From an uncultured Oscillospiraceae bacterium (GTDB taxonomy: Bacteria > Bacillota > Clostridia > Oscillospirales > Oscillospiraceae), in NCBI GenBank assembly GCA_934645175.1, contig CAKUDE010000014.1, positions 1-48,555 of the forward strand: 48,555 nt of DNA. The letters are read 5' to 3'. The stretch's first letter is position 1. Each line of letters begins with the position of its first letter. Positions 39,901 through 48,543 of the stretch are shown here, in pieces. A program made the position numbers and the translations under genes. The notes beneath the pieces were generated by a model. That model did not search any database. It saw only the letters and a list, made by a program, of their open reading frames with translations, and was not told where the DNA came from.

Positions 39901-42900
39901 GATAATGCGCTCGGCATCAAGTATCCCGGCGATTCCAATGCATACTATTTCAGCGGCAACCCCTATCTTGTGGAAGACAGCTATCCCGCCGGGCGAGAAG
40001 CCATCAGCCTGGACAGCACAGTCTACGGTATCCAATACTCCCTGATCCGCAATGCGGCTGCCGTGGCGGTTGCCATTACGAATCAGAACGGCGAGTATCT
40101 GTATTTCTCCGAGCCGCAGCTGCAAACGCTTGGCGCGTTCTTCTACACGAACGCACAACAGTGGTATAACAGCTCGACGGCATTCACGCTGAACAAGCGC
40201 GTTTCTTCCCTCGGTGCGAAGGAAGGCGACACGATTACGGTCTCGCTCATCGCGATTCCCGAGTATTACGAGAAGGATGGAGCATTGACCGAGGCGCAGA
40301 TCAAGCAGCTTCTCAAGGACGGTACGCTCGGCAAGGGCGCACAGCTTTCCTATACGCTCAAGGTCGACAGTCAGGCCCCGGAGGCGATCGGCATTTATAA
40401 GGACCTTCAGACCGGCAACCTGATGATCGAGGCGCGCGATAATCAGTATATCGCTTCCATCCAGGTGCAGTCGAAGGGCGGTCGTGTGTTCGGCACAGCC
40501 GTTCCGGAGCAGACCGAAGCCGGACAGACCACGCAGACTGTCGTGGATCTGACGACCGCGCAGGGCAAGATCGGTGAGCAGTGCCTTGTGGTTATCAGTG
40601 ACTACGCCGGAAATCAGACTACCTACGCCGTGGAATACAAGGGCGAGATGGGCTCCACCATCGGCAGCTTCTATGCATATTCCAAGAGCAGCAAGCGCGG
40701 CTCCGGCCAGCGTTGGCTGGAGATCGACGTTGATAACCTGTGGTATGTCAACGAGAGCAAATACAACGGTACCGAGCTTATGGACAATACGGATATCGAT
40801 GTGACGGCCGCGGAATATGTCGCAGGGTATGTCTATATCGCCGGTGCGGACGGAAAGCTCTATGTCGCCCGTCATTCCGACTGGGCGGGCGTAACCGAGG
40901 TGCGGGACTTCACGGATGTGACGGATTCCATTCTGGATCTTGCCTTCAACTACGCCGACAGCACGCTTTATGCGCTTGATGCGAATAACACGTTCTATAC
41001 CGTTGATCTGTATACGGGCGCTATGGAAAAGGTCGCCGAGATCACGCTCTTTAATCCGTACCTGGATTCCATGGGCTGGCCGCCCGTCAGTGACGGGCAG
41101 ATCTCCATGATGACGATCGACGACGAAGGAACCTTCTACTTCGCGAACAATGCCGTAAAGATGCGTTCCTATCTCTACAAATTTACCCTCGATGAGCTTG
41201 TCGATGGGATGATTGAAAACCTCCATCCCGTCAACGATAATCCGGATGGCGCTCTTGGTTACGCAACCTGCGGCGGCTCCATGGCCTGGGATCATGACAA
41301 GGATGTCCTGTATGTCGCCACAGGCGCGAGCGCAAAAGCGAGCCACGTTACGCAGTGCTACCTGCTGAAGGTGGATCCGAACACGGGCGTTGCTTCCCGT
41401 GCCTGCACGAACTCCGGTACTGCGGCATCGGTCTACGCTTCGTTCCTGAGCTGCCTGCTGGAAGGCTTGTACATTGTTCCGAGCAGTCCCTTCCGTCTCA
41501 CCGAGCAGACGGTGCCTGCGGAAATCAACCTGAACCACAGCGAGATGACCGGCGCGAAGGGCAGCAGCTTTGTGCTGAACGTCACGCTTCGCCCGTGGAA
41601 CCTGACCGACCGCAGCGTGACCTGGACCAGCTCGGATCCGACCGTTGCCATGGTCGAGGACGGTGTCGTTACCCTCGTCGGAAAGGGCAGTGCCGTCATT
41701 ACGGCGACGACCAATGCTGTCCCGCACATCTCGGCAAGCTGCAATGTTACCTGTGATCAACTGGGGAATATTTCCCTGTCCGGCATTCTGTGCGATGCGA
41801 ACGGAAAAGCGAATGTTGCAGAGTTCGATGCGACCAGGCCTTCCGGATGGATCTCCGTTACTTCAAGCATTGATGCATACAACGGCGGTACAATGATGAA
41901 CGGTCTGCTCTATGTCAACGGCGGCAACCATATGTACGCCATTGATCCCGATCTCTTTACGATCCGCGATCTGGGGATCGTCAGCGACCAGTGGGCATGG
42001 ACGGATGCAGCTCCCGCGCCCGGGATCGGATACATGGGGGACTGCCTGCTGGCAATCTGCCAGAGCGGTTCCTGCCTGGAGCTGATCAACCCCGAGAAGG
42101 CCCTGCTTACCTACTTCTATCCCGGGTTGGATGCGCCCGTTGCCGGCATTGCATTCGCCAATACGACCGAAGGCGAAAATGATGTCTTTACCCATCACTA
42201 TTATCTCCTCAGTGAATTGGGCGGTCTGTATTCCATGCGCGTGACGGTCGACGGCGTGAACTTCACCCGCGACATCAGCTACCTCGGCTCGGCGAATCTG
42301 GATCTGAGCCTTTCCTCCACCCTCGGAACGGAGCAGGCGTCCAGCCTGATCTACGACGCGGAAAGCGGTTACCTCTTCCTGTCCGCGCACGGAGACGACC
42401 GGCTCAACCGGATGTATGCCATCCACCCGCAGTCGATGACCGTTTCCGAGCTCGGCAGCTTCGGAACGGATAATTACCCCGTAAACGTTCTGTATCAGTA
42501 TTCCCGCCCGCAGAGCCTGTTTGTGAAGCTCGGCGCCGGTGCAACGCAGCTTTACGTTGAAGATCAGCTCACGATCGTCGCTACGGTAGTGCCGGGAACC
42601 TATGAAAATGCGGTGACGTGGAAGAGCAGCGATGAGAGCATTGCCACCGTGGACGAAAATGGTGTCGTCACCGCGCTGAAGCCGGGTGTTGTCACCATCA
42701 CGGCGACCTCCGTTGCGGCGGACGAAAACGGCGGCCACGCCAGCGCGTCGCGCACGCTGACAGTCAAGGCGATCAAGCCGATCAGCGGAAAGCTCAACGC
42801 GCAGGCGGTGACTGCGGACGGCGTAAAGTGGATTACGATTGACCTGAGCGACCGCAGCTATGTTGTCAATGCGGATGCCGAGACCCGGTTTACCGGCGGC

Positions 42901-44802
42901 GGCGCGTATAACGGCAAGATTTACGGCACGGATGTCGGTGATACGGCGGCAATGAGCCACTACACCGTAACGCCCTCCGACGGCTACTCCGAACACAATG
43001 ACTTTTCCTCCAACCGCGACTACGCTATCGCCGACCTTACGGGCGTTCCCTCCAAGCGTACTGAGCTGACCGACAGCTCCGGGAATAAACATGAGCGCGA
43101 TACCTTCGGCTTTGGCGTATATGTGACCGACTATGCGCGTCTGCAATACTTCCTCGATTACGAGGAAGGCCAGACCTATGGCTGGAACCTGTACCCCTAT
43201 TACATGACCATCGGCGGCTTTGCCTACGTCGGCGAGGGCACCAGGCAGATGATGCAGTACACGCCCGGTGTCGGCACCGTCATGGTGGACGTCCCCGGCC
43301 AGGTCTTCTACGGCCTCGGCTCCGACGGCACGCTGCTGGAAGTTTTCATGTATTCCTCCTACACAAAGAGCACGAGCGTGTTCAAGAACAATGTTGCTTA
43401 TTCCGCTCTCCGTACGACAATCGGCACGGTTCGCAATTTCTATGTGGACGACATGAAGGAAATGAGCATGGTCTATGTTCAGAACGGAGAGGAGCGCGGC
43501 CTGATCGTTGCCAATAACGGCGCCGACGGCGCAGAGCTGTACTACGTTGACCTGAACGAAATGACGGCTTATTTTGCCGGTCGTGTCCACGGAGTGAGCA
43601 GTATGACTGCTTTGTACACCGATGCGGAATTGAATGCAAAGGCATCCGATTCTTTGAATACCGCGCAGGACGGCTTCTTCGATGTTGTGAGCTGCCGCGA
43701 GAGCCTGGAGCAGATGAACCTCGGCGAAGCCAAACCGGCTGACGAACTGGATCATCCTGCCAACGCGGCTGTCCCCGGCAATGCGGGCACCCTGTCCGTC
43801 TCTCAGACGAATGCAGGCTGCGGCAGCGATCAGGTCTCCGTCGGTGTTTCTGCCGAGGAAACCTCTGCAAACGGTATCATTACCGTGACATATGACGCGG
43901 ATAAGGCCACTTTGGATTCCTTTGACAGCGCGGCGAGCTTCACGTCCGTCGTTGCCTCCGAGGGTAAGCTGGTCTTCGGCTATGTCAATGCCACTGCCTT
44001 GGAGAACATTCTGAATCTGCACTTCACCGTAAGGGAAAGCGCAGAGATCAAGATCACGGTCACGGAAGAAAACGCCGCTCATCCCGAAACCGTTGAAACC
44101 GTGACGCTTGCAATTCCCGCGCATGAGACCGCGCTGGTCGGTGCGAAGGAAGCGACCTGCCACAGCGACGGCTACACGGGCGACTTGGTCTGCACGAAGT
44201 GCGGCAAGCTTATCCAAAGCGGCACCACGATCCCGGCCGGAAGCGGCGGGTGCCCGTCGGCCTCCTTCGCGGATGTGGGCTTTGATGCCTGGTATCACGA
44301 TGCTGTCGATTTCGTCCTGAAAAACGGTCTGATGATCGGCACGGGCGACGGGCTCTTTGAGCCGAACGCATCGCTCACGCGCGCCCAGCTCGCAATGGTT
44401 CTGTATCGCCTTGCCGGAACGCCTGACGTTGCGGCTACGGAAAATCCGTTCGCGGATGTGCGCGACGGGCAGTGGTACAGAGATGCCGTTGTCTGGGCGG
44501 CAGACGCAGGAGTTGTCTTCGGTGTGACTGAGACGACCTTTGAGCCGAATGCTCCCGTAACCAGAGAACAGACGGCAACGATGCTTTACCGCTTCTGCGG
44601 TTCGCAGGAGGTGACGGAGGATCACCTGTCTGCCTTCGGCGATGCCGCCGAAATTAGCGGCTATGCACGCGCGGCGATGAACTGGGCCGTTGCCAATGGC
44701 ATCCTCATCGGTACTGACGGAGGAACGCTTGATCCGAAGGACGGCGCTACCCGTGCGCAGATTGCGACGATTCTTATGCGTCTGTGCGCGCTCATACAAT
44801 AA
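36985..44802 (+). CDS. Giant S-layer-anchored subtilisin-like protease with dockerin, Big2 and cohesin-like modules
   Basis: 2605 residues from ATG 36985 (MKKSHFKRVLSLLLT), with GAAAGGA 7 nt upstream. Domain order: signal peptide 1-30; I9-like propeptide about 55-150; S8 subtilase with catalytic D203 (IIDTG), H299 (GGHGSHVAG) and S652 (GTSMAAPQ); a PA-type insert about 475-580; a complete type I dockerin about 822-875 with two calcium loops (DFNDDGLVDSDD, DLDGDGDIDSRD); long beta-rich stretches with propeller-like repeats about 1230-1500 and 1610-1840; Big2 domains about 1512-1590 and 1843-1930; a cohesin-like domain about 2279-2380; a CxxC segment (GYTGDLVCTKCGK); and three SLH domains from about 2427 to the end. 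It should be exported and held on secondary wall polymers. Architecture recalls C5a-peptidase-type surface proteases. No cellulosome genes are near. Its own promoter and leader precede it. Confidence 0.93.
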   Translation: MKKSHFKRVLSLLLTLALLLGFAVPTTAQGAQSDGLSFRKVENGSGSYLNRMEQQEQEQLYEDSDIVRVSIVLEQPSVLERGFSALNVAENEEAVAYGKDLKRAQETVTARINKALGGDLDVCWNLTLAANLISANVAYGSIKTIEQIEGVRQVVLEAKYEPCVVNSDEESSPNTATSGKMIGSSAAYMAGYTGTGSRIAIIDTGLDMDHQSFSAGGYAYSMALQAAKAGMTLAEYLEHIGALTAEEIQEKLPLLNVAERMPTATGESLYKNLKVPFGYNYVDNQMNYVDHNKDSQGGHGSHVAGIAAANRYVIDSEGIYREAAETVFATGVAPDAQLLIMKVFGIRGGAFDADYIAAIEDAIVLGCDSVNLSLGSAYPGFTRSALYEKIFASFSDSDIVITISEGNSNHWAAYAGHGKQGYLYGDDVSMHTGGSPGTYPEAMTVASANNDGGVGYYFTIDGQNFIYTETLYTNEPLRTLAGEQEYVFIDGFGLEEDWAAIGEALKGRIAVCSRGTSSFYEKAELAVKYGAIATIIYNNQDGVINIDLSPYTKTQPVVSVTQANGAAMKENATAVQDAEGRVLYYTGKMTVGNTYTASQYFSRYYSISAFSSWGVNGSLKLKPEITAPGGSIYSVNGTVDGGKAYTTMSGTSMAAPQVAGMAAVVAQWVKENGLAEKLNISPRKLVQSLLMSTAVPMERKAGQYYSVIQQGSGLANVGNAILAGSYILMGPDATEDYADGKVKVELGDDPEKNGEYTFSFSLNSMENTTQRYVLSASLFTQGLFSENGYTYLDVETVLLSADVQWFVDGKSVRSAYELTGCDFNDDGLVDSDDVQALLDYVTGARPAIARKENADLDGDGDIDSRDAYVLLEKLNSGVLTLAPNASAQVSVTIRLTDAQKKQLDENYVNGAYLEGYFFAQQLSSEEGVQGTTHSIPLIGFYGNWTDASMFDKASYIERLYGDDTPTYVAGETDNALGIKYPGDSNAYYFSGNPYLVEDSYPAGREAISLDSTVYGIQYSLIRNAAAVAVAITNQNGEYLYFSEPQLQTLGAFFYTNAQQWYNSSTAFTLNKRVSSLGAKEGDTITVSLIAIPEYYEKDGALTEAQIKQLLKDGTLGKGAQLSYTLKVDSQAPEAIGIYKDLQTGNLMIEARDNQYIASIQVQSKGGRVFGTAVPEQTEAGQTTQTVVDLTTAQGKIGEQCLVVISDYAGNQTTYAVEYKGEMGSTIGSFYAYSKSSKRGSGQRWLEIDVDNLWYVNESKYNGTELMDNTDIDVTAAEYVAGYVYIAGADGKLYVARHSDWAGVTEVRDFTDVTDSILDLAFNYADSTLYALDANNTFYTVDLYTGAMEKVAEITLFNPYLDSMGWPPVSDGQISMMTIDDEGTFYFANNAVKMRSYLYKFTLDELVDGMIENLHPVNDNPDGALGYATCGGSMAWDHDKDVLYVATGASAKASHVTQCYLLKVDPNTGVASRACTNSGTAASVYASFLSCLLEGLYIVPSSPFRLTEQTVPAEINLNHSEMTGAKGSSFVLNVTLRPWNLTDRSVTWTSSDPTVAMVEDGVVTLVGKGSAVITATTNAVPHISASCNVTCDQLGNISLSGILCDANGKANVAEFDATRPSGWISVTSSIDAYNGGTMMNGLLYVNGGNHMYAIDPDLFTIRDLGIVSDQWAWTDAAPAPGIGYMGDCLLAICQSGSCLELINPEKALLTYFYPGLDAPVAGIAFANTTEGENDVFTHHYYLLSELGGLYSMRVTVDGVNFTRDISYLGSANLDLSLSSTLGTEQASSLIYDAESGYLFLSAHGDDRLNRMYAIHPQSMTVSELGSFGTDNYPVNVLYQYSRPQSLFVKLGAGATQLYVEDQLTIVATVVPGTYENAVTWKSSDESIATVDENGVVTALKPGVVTITATSVAADENGGHASASRTLTVKAIKPISGKLNAQAVTADGVKWITIDLSDRSYVVNADAETRFTGGGAYNGKIYGTDVGDTAAMSHYTVTPSDGYSEHNDFSSNRDYAIADLTGVPSKRTELTDSSGNKHERDTFGFGVYVTDYARLQYFLDYEEGQTYGWNLYPYYMTIGGFAYVGEGTRQMMQYTPGVGTVMVDVPGQVFYGLGSDGTLLEVFMYSSYTKSTSVFKNNVAYSALRTTIGTVRNFYVDDMKEMSMVYVQNGEERGLIVANNGADGAELYYVDLNEMTAYFAGRVHGVSSMTALYTDAELNAKASDSLNTAQDGFFDVVSCRESLEQMNLGEAKPADELDHPANAAVPGNAGTLSVSQTNAGCGSDQVSVGVSAEETSANGIITVTYDADKATLDSFDSAASFTSVVASEGKLVFGYVNATALENILNLHFTVRESAEIKITVTEENAAHPETVETVTLAIPAHETALVGAKEATCHSDGYTGDLVCTKCGKLIQSGTTIPAGSGGCPSASFADVGFDAWYHDAVDFVLKNGLMIGTGDGLFEPNASLTRAQLAMVLYRLAGTPDVAATENPFADVRDGQWYRDAVVWAADAGVVFGVTETTFEPNAPVTREQTATMLYRFCGSQEVTEDHLSAFGDAAEISGYARAAMNWAVANGILIGTDGGTLDPKDGATRAQIATILMRLCALIQ

Positions 44803-44839
44803 CTTTCCCAATTCGGTTCTGATCCCATTCCTTTTAACA

Positions 44840-44867
44840 GCCGGGGGGTCCCAAGGGACCCTCCGGC
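44840..44867 (+). terminator. Strong hairpin after the S-layer protease gene
   Basis: A 13-bp stem, GCCGGGGGGTCCC (44840-44852) with 44855-44867 and one G-U pair, loop AA. No U tract follows, so terminator function is only likely by position. Confidence 0.5.
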
Positions 44868-44899
44868 AAACCTATGCGCGGCGACACCGAAAACGATGC

Positions 44900-44928
44900 T
44901 TGCGTTTTGCAGTGACAGGAGGTATAAT
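44900..44928 (+). promoter_or_regulatory. Sigma-A promoter of the wHTH regulator gene
   Basis: TTGCGT (44900-44905), 17-nt spacer, perfect TATAAT (44923-44928). It overlaps an in-frame ATG at 44927 that therefore cannot be the start codon. Confidence 0.8.
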
Positions 44929-44962
44929 GGTAATAGAAAGTTTTGGTAGGAGGAATGTCCAC

Positions 44963-46048
44963 GTGAACCCCCGAATCTGTCCCGAACCGTGCCTCCTGCT
45001 TGAGGCGATGGAGTTGGCCTACTCTTTCGTGAACCGATCGTCTCCGGAGCAGCTTGCCGGTACGGGGGAATTTGCCATTCCGCTTGCCGACGTAACGGCG
45101 ATTCGCGACGCTGCCTGCGGCGAGCTGGACAGCGGCAGCGATATTGTGCAGTTCTTTTTTCACCCGATCCCGTCGAACCTTATTTCGCATGGACATGGCA
45201 GAGAGCTGTGCATTGCCAGTCATATTCTTTACGGAAATCTGACCTCGCCGGACCCGGATCCGGATCGCCTGGCACAGAGCCTGTTGGATTACTGGAACAC
45301 CATTCAACGACCCTATACCGTGGCGGAAATGGACAGCCATTGCCTTTCCGTTGATACGGCTGCACCGGGTCAACAGGTTTCGCTGTCGTGTGAGCTCTCC
45401 AAACTGCCGGTCTCTGCCGAGGCGCAGAATCAACTGATGGACGTCATCTATAACTACGAGCAATATCTGTGCTGGCTGGTAGACCTTTTGCGGCCGGTTA
45501 CGCGAAAGCTCAAACCGTTGCTTGCACCGTGGGTGGAACGTGCTAGCCCGCTGCTGAGTCGTTGGGAGAACTACTTCCGCGGACCGGAGGGCGACGAATT
45601 TTTTACGAAACGTCTTGGACTGAACGGGATGCAGTGCGAGCACCTGGAGGTGGCGCTGCGCTACTTCCCCCAAAGCGGCGGCTATGTAAAGGCACTTGCT
45701 CCGGTCGGACCGGCCTGCTGTCTGCTTGGACTCTGCCTGAACATCGGTGCGGCGGAGAAAAGACCCGACTGCGGCTTTTCGGAAAAGGAGAACGCTGCGC
45801 TGCGGCTGCTGGCAAATACCGACCGTGTCGCCATGCTTCAGGCAATGACGGACTCTGCGAAAACCGGGCAGGATCTGGTGCGCGAGCTGGGTCTGCATTC
45901 CGGTGCGGTGTTCCGGGATCTGAATAATATGGTCGGCGCCGGTCTGATCAACCGAGAGGCGATCGACGGAAGAAATAAATACCGGACGAACACCGCCGCT
46001 ATCCGACGCCTTTCGCAGCGGATGCTACAGGTTCTTGACGACCGGTAG
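44963..46048 (+). CDS. ArsR-like winged-helix protein with large N-terminal domain (GTG start)
   Basis: 361 residues from GTG 44963, with TAGGAGG (44947-44953) 9 nt upstream and a promoter whose predicted start (about 44935) lies between the two candidate starts. Residues about 1-270 are helical and unrecognised (NYEQYLCWLVDLLRP, RYFPQSGGYVKALAP), similar in layout to DUF5937-type regulators. The C-terminus (about 280-361) is an ArsR-like wHTH: LRLLANTDRVAMLQAM, TGQDLVRELGLHSGAVFRDL with recognition helix, and a wing ending in GRNKYRTN. It is probably a ligand-responsive DNA-binding protein whose target is unknown. It lies alone between the S-layer protease and rpsB, with its own terminator. 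Confidence 0.8.
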   Translation: MNPRICPEPCLLLEAMELAYSFVNRSSPEQLAGTGEFAIPLADVTAIRDAACGELDSGSDIVQFFFHPIPSNLISHGHGRELCIASHILYGNLTSPDPDPDRLAQSLLDYWNTIQRPYTVAEMDSHCLSVDTAAPGQQVSLSCELSKLPVSAEAQNQLMDVIYNYEQYLCWLVDLLRPVTRKLKPLLAPWVERASPLLSRWENYFRGPEGDEFFTKRLGLNGMQCEHLEVALRYFPQSGGYVKALAPVGPACCLLGLCLNIGAAEKRPDCGFSEKENAALRLLANTDRVAMLQAMTDSAKTGQDLVRELGLHSGAVFRDLNNMVGAGLINREAIDGRNKYRTNTAAIRRLSQRMLQVLDDR

Positions 46049-46094
46049 TGCGCCGCACACCGAAGCGGAACGCCCTGTGGGGCAATGCCATAAT

Positions 46095-46132
46095 ACCACC
46101 CCGACCGCCACTGCGGCCGGGGTGGTGCTTTT
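46095..46132 (+). terminator. Terminator of the wHTH regulator gene
   Basis: ACCACCCCGACCGC (46095-46108), loop CACT, GCGGCCGGGGTGGT (46113-46126), one A/C mismatch, then GCTTTT. Confidence 0.82.
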
Positions 46133-46278
46133 AAACTTACCGCGCGACGGGAAATAAATTTTTGCCGGATGCGGCGAATGTTCGCACGCTTTGCTGCATA
46201 TGTGCCGTCCGTCCTCGCCGGAGCGGGTAAAGCTCCTGAAAACAACCGAAAAAAGTCCGAAAAAACCGAAAAAAACAC

Positions 46279-46307
46279 TTGCAAAGCGGGAACACTTCCG
46301 ATATAAT
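46279..46307 (+). promoter_or_regulatory. Sigma-A promoter of rpsB-tsf
   Basis: TTGCAA (46279-46284), 17-nt spacer, perfect TATAAT (46302-46307). Confidence 0.9.
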
Positions 46308-46313
46308 AGTACG

Positions 46314-46435
46314 GCGCGGAATTCCGCGACAATATTCAGTCCACACATTCCCGGATTTTCCGTCCCAGTGCCGCTCTGCGGTGGACGGGGGAGAGGAGGG
46401 GAATGGCGGTCAAAACGAAAAGGAGTAACAACAAA
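46314..46435 (+). other. Structured leader of rpsB-tsf
   Basis: About 120 nt. It has a CGCGGAATTCCGCG palindrome (46316-46329) at the very 5' end and a CCGTCC...GGACGG stem enclosing CCGC-TCT-GCGG (about 46360-46390), directly before two possible Shine-Dalgarno sites (AGGAGG near 46395, AAGGAG near 46421). Ribosomal-protein leaders often bind their own product, but no specific S2-leader class was recognised. The 46049-46435 tract otherwise holds the upstream terminator and the promoter. Confidence 0.5.
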
Positions 46436-47182
<747 letters not shown>

Positions 47183-47249
47183 GAATCTGCTGTGCCCGCC
47201 AAGCGATTGACGGGCACTTTCCAAAACAAATGAACGGAGGAAATATAAT

Positions 47250-48176
47250 ATGGCATTTACTGCTGCTGATGTAAAGAAACTGCGTGAAATGACCAATGTC
47301 GGTATGATGGATTGCAAGAAGGCTCTGGCCGAGACCGACGGCGATATGGATAAGGCAGTCGAATGGCTGCGCGAGAAGGGTCTGGCGAAGGCGGCCAAGA
47401 AGGCCGGCCGCATTGCCGCCGAAGGCATGGCTTATGCTACCGTCTGCGAAAAGTGCGGCGTCGGCGCCGTTGTTGAGGTCAACTGCGAGACCGACTTCTG
47501 TGCGAAGTCCGCTCCCTTTGTGCAGTTTGTCAAGGATATCTGCCAGGTCGTTCTGGTCGATGCTCCCGCCGATGTTGAAGCGCTCAAGGAGTGCAAGTAT
47601 CCCGGCACTGAGCTGAAGGTCTCCGAGATCCTGCCCGAGAAGGTTATGTCTATCGGTGAAAACCTCCAGATCCGTCGCTTTGCCCGGTTTGCCGAAAATA
47701 CCAGTGTTGCCTATGTCCATGCCGGCGGTAAGATCGGTGTTCTGGTTAACCTCCAGGTCGAGGGCAGCATTGACGCCACTGTGATCGGTAAGGACGTTGC
47801 CATGCAGATCGCTGCGCTCAACCCCCGTTTCTGGGACAAGAGCCAGGTTACGCAGGATGTGCTCGATGAGGAGAAGAAGATTCTGGTCGCACAGATGGAT
47901 AACGACGAAAAGATGGCCTCCAAGCCCCAGCAGGTCAAGGAGAAGATTGCCGCCGGCAGACTGAACAAGTTCTTCGAGGAGAACTGTCTGCTCCAGCAGG
48001 CGTTCGTTAAGGACGGCTCTGTGACCGTCGAGCAGTATATCGCCGCTGCCGCGAAGGAGCTGGGCGGAAGCGTCAAGTTTGTCGATGCGGTTCGTTTCGA
48101 GAAGGGCGAAGGCATCGAGAAGAAGCAGGAAGACTTCGCTGCCGAGGTTGCCAAGCAGATGAATCAGGGCAAGTAA
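47250..48176 (+). CDS. tsf: Elongation factor Ts
   Basis: 308 residues. It is the nucleotide exchange factor for EF-Tu. The N-terminal UBA-like motif VKKLREMTNVGMMDCKKAL and the core VNCETDFCAK are intact. The Shine-Dalgarno GGAGG lies 8-10 nt upstream of ATG 47250. It lies 67 bp after rpsB in the universal rpsB-tsf order and ends in a strong terminator. Confidence 0.97.
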   Translation: MAFTAADVKKLREMTNVGMMDCKKALAETDGDMDKAVEWLREKGLAKAAKKAGRIAAEGMAYATVCEKCGVGAVVEVNCETDFCAKSAPFVQFVKDICQVVLVDAPADVEALKECKYPGTELKVSEILPEKVMSIGENLQIRRFARFAENTSVAYVHAGGKIGVLVNLQVEGSIDATVIGKDVAMQIAALNPRFWDKSQVTQDVLDEEKKILVAQMDNDEKMASKPQQVKEKIAAGRLNKFFEENCLLQQAFVKDGSVTVEQYIAAAAKELGGSVKFVDAVRFEKGEGIEKKQEDFAAEVAKQMNQGK

Positions 48177-48188
48177 TTGCCTGCGAAA

Positions 48189-48218
48189 AAAGTGCCTCCC
48201 GATGGGAGGCACTTTTTT
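48189..48218 (+). terminator. Rho-independent terminator of rpsB-tsf
   Basis: AAAGTGCCTCCC (48189-48200), loop GAT, perfect 12-bp complement (48204-48215), then TTT. Confidence 0.94.
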
Positions 48219-48307
48219 AATTCCCTGCTTGGGTTCGGTGGTACAATGCTCCGAATCATCAAGCCGCGGGACTGCCGCTACGGTTTTCAGCCGGCTAACC
48301 GTTTTGA

Positions 48308-48493
48308 TTATTCCAACAGATCCTCTATGAGCCGGAGAATATGCTCCCGGTGCCGATGATCCAGACGGTCAATGGCCTGTAGAAGCTCTGCAGACTGCTG
48401 CGGTTCGGACAGATGTTCGTCAAAAAAAGCCTGCGGCGTGACGCCGAGATACTCACAAATATAGAAAAAGCCGACCATGGAAGTGAACCGCAC
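48308..48493 (-). pseudogene. C-terminal fragment of an XRE-type regulator
   Basis: 61 codons. FFYICEYLGVTPQAFFDE is the end of a Cro/C1-type HTH domain, and the acidic-basic helix DRLDHRHREHILRLIEDLLE is the usual C-terminal tail. The part that should hold the DNA-recognition helices is absent: the frame instead runs into the left arm of the inverted repeat at 48492-48508. The only starts are a GTG at 48493 without a Shine-Dalgarno or an internal ATG, so the gene appears truncated, probably by insertion of the element beginning at the repeat. Confidence 0.7.
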
Positions 48494-48536
48494 CCCATTT
48501 GTTAGACAATGTGGTATAATGTCTAACGAATGGGGT
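48492..48536. repeat. 17-bp inverted repeat enclosing an extended -10 promoter
   Basis: Left arm 48492-48508 (ACCCCATT...GTTAGACA) and right arm 48520-48536 (TGTCTAAC...AATGGGGT) differ at one position. The 11-bp centre carries TGGTATAAT (extended -10, TATAAT at 48515-48520). It may be an autoregulated operator/promoter or the terminal structure of an insertion element. Confidence 0.82.
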
Positions 48537-48543
48537 GATTTTT

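Noticed and set aside
38818..44811. Two very long minus-strand open frames (38818-41760 and 41863-44811, about 980 codons each) opposite the S-layer protease gene.
   Set aside because: They mirror codon bias of the sense gene, have no start signals, promoters or recognisable domains, and the sense product is fully explained.
44927..44929. ATG 44927 as start of the wHTH regulator.
   Set aside because: It overlaps the -10 box TATAAT, so it would lie upstream of the transcription start.
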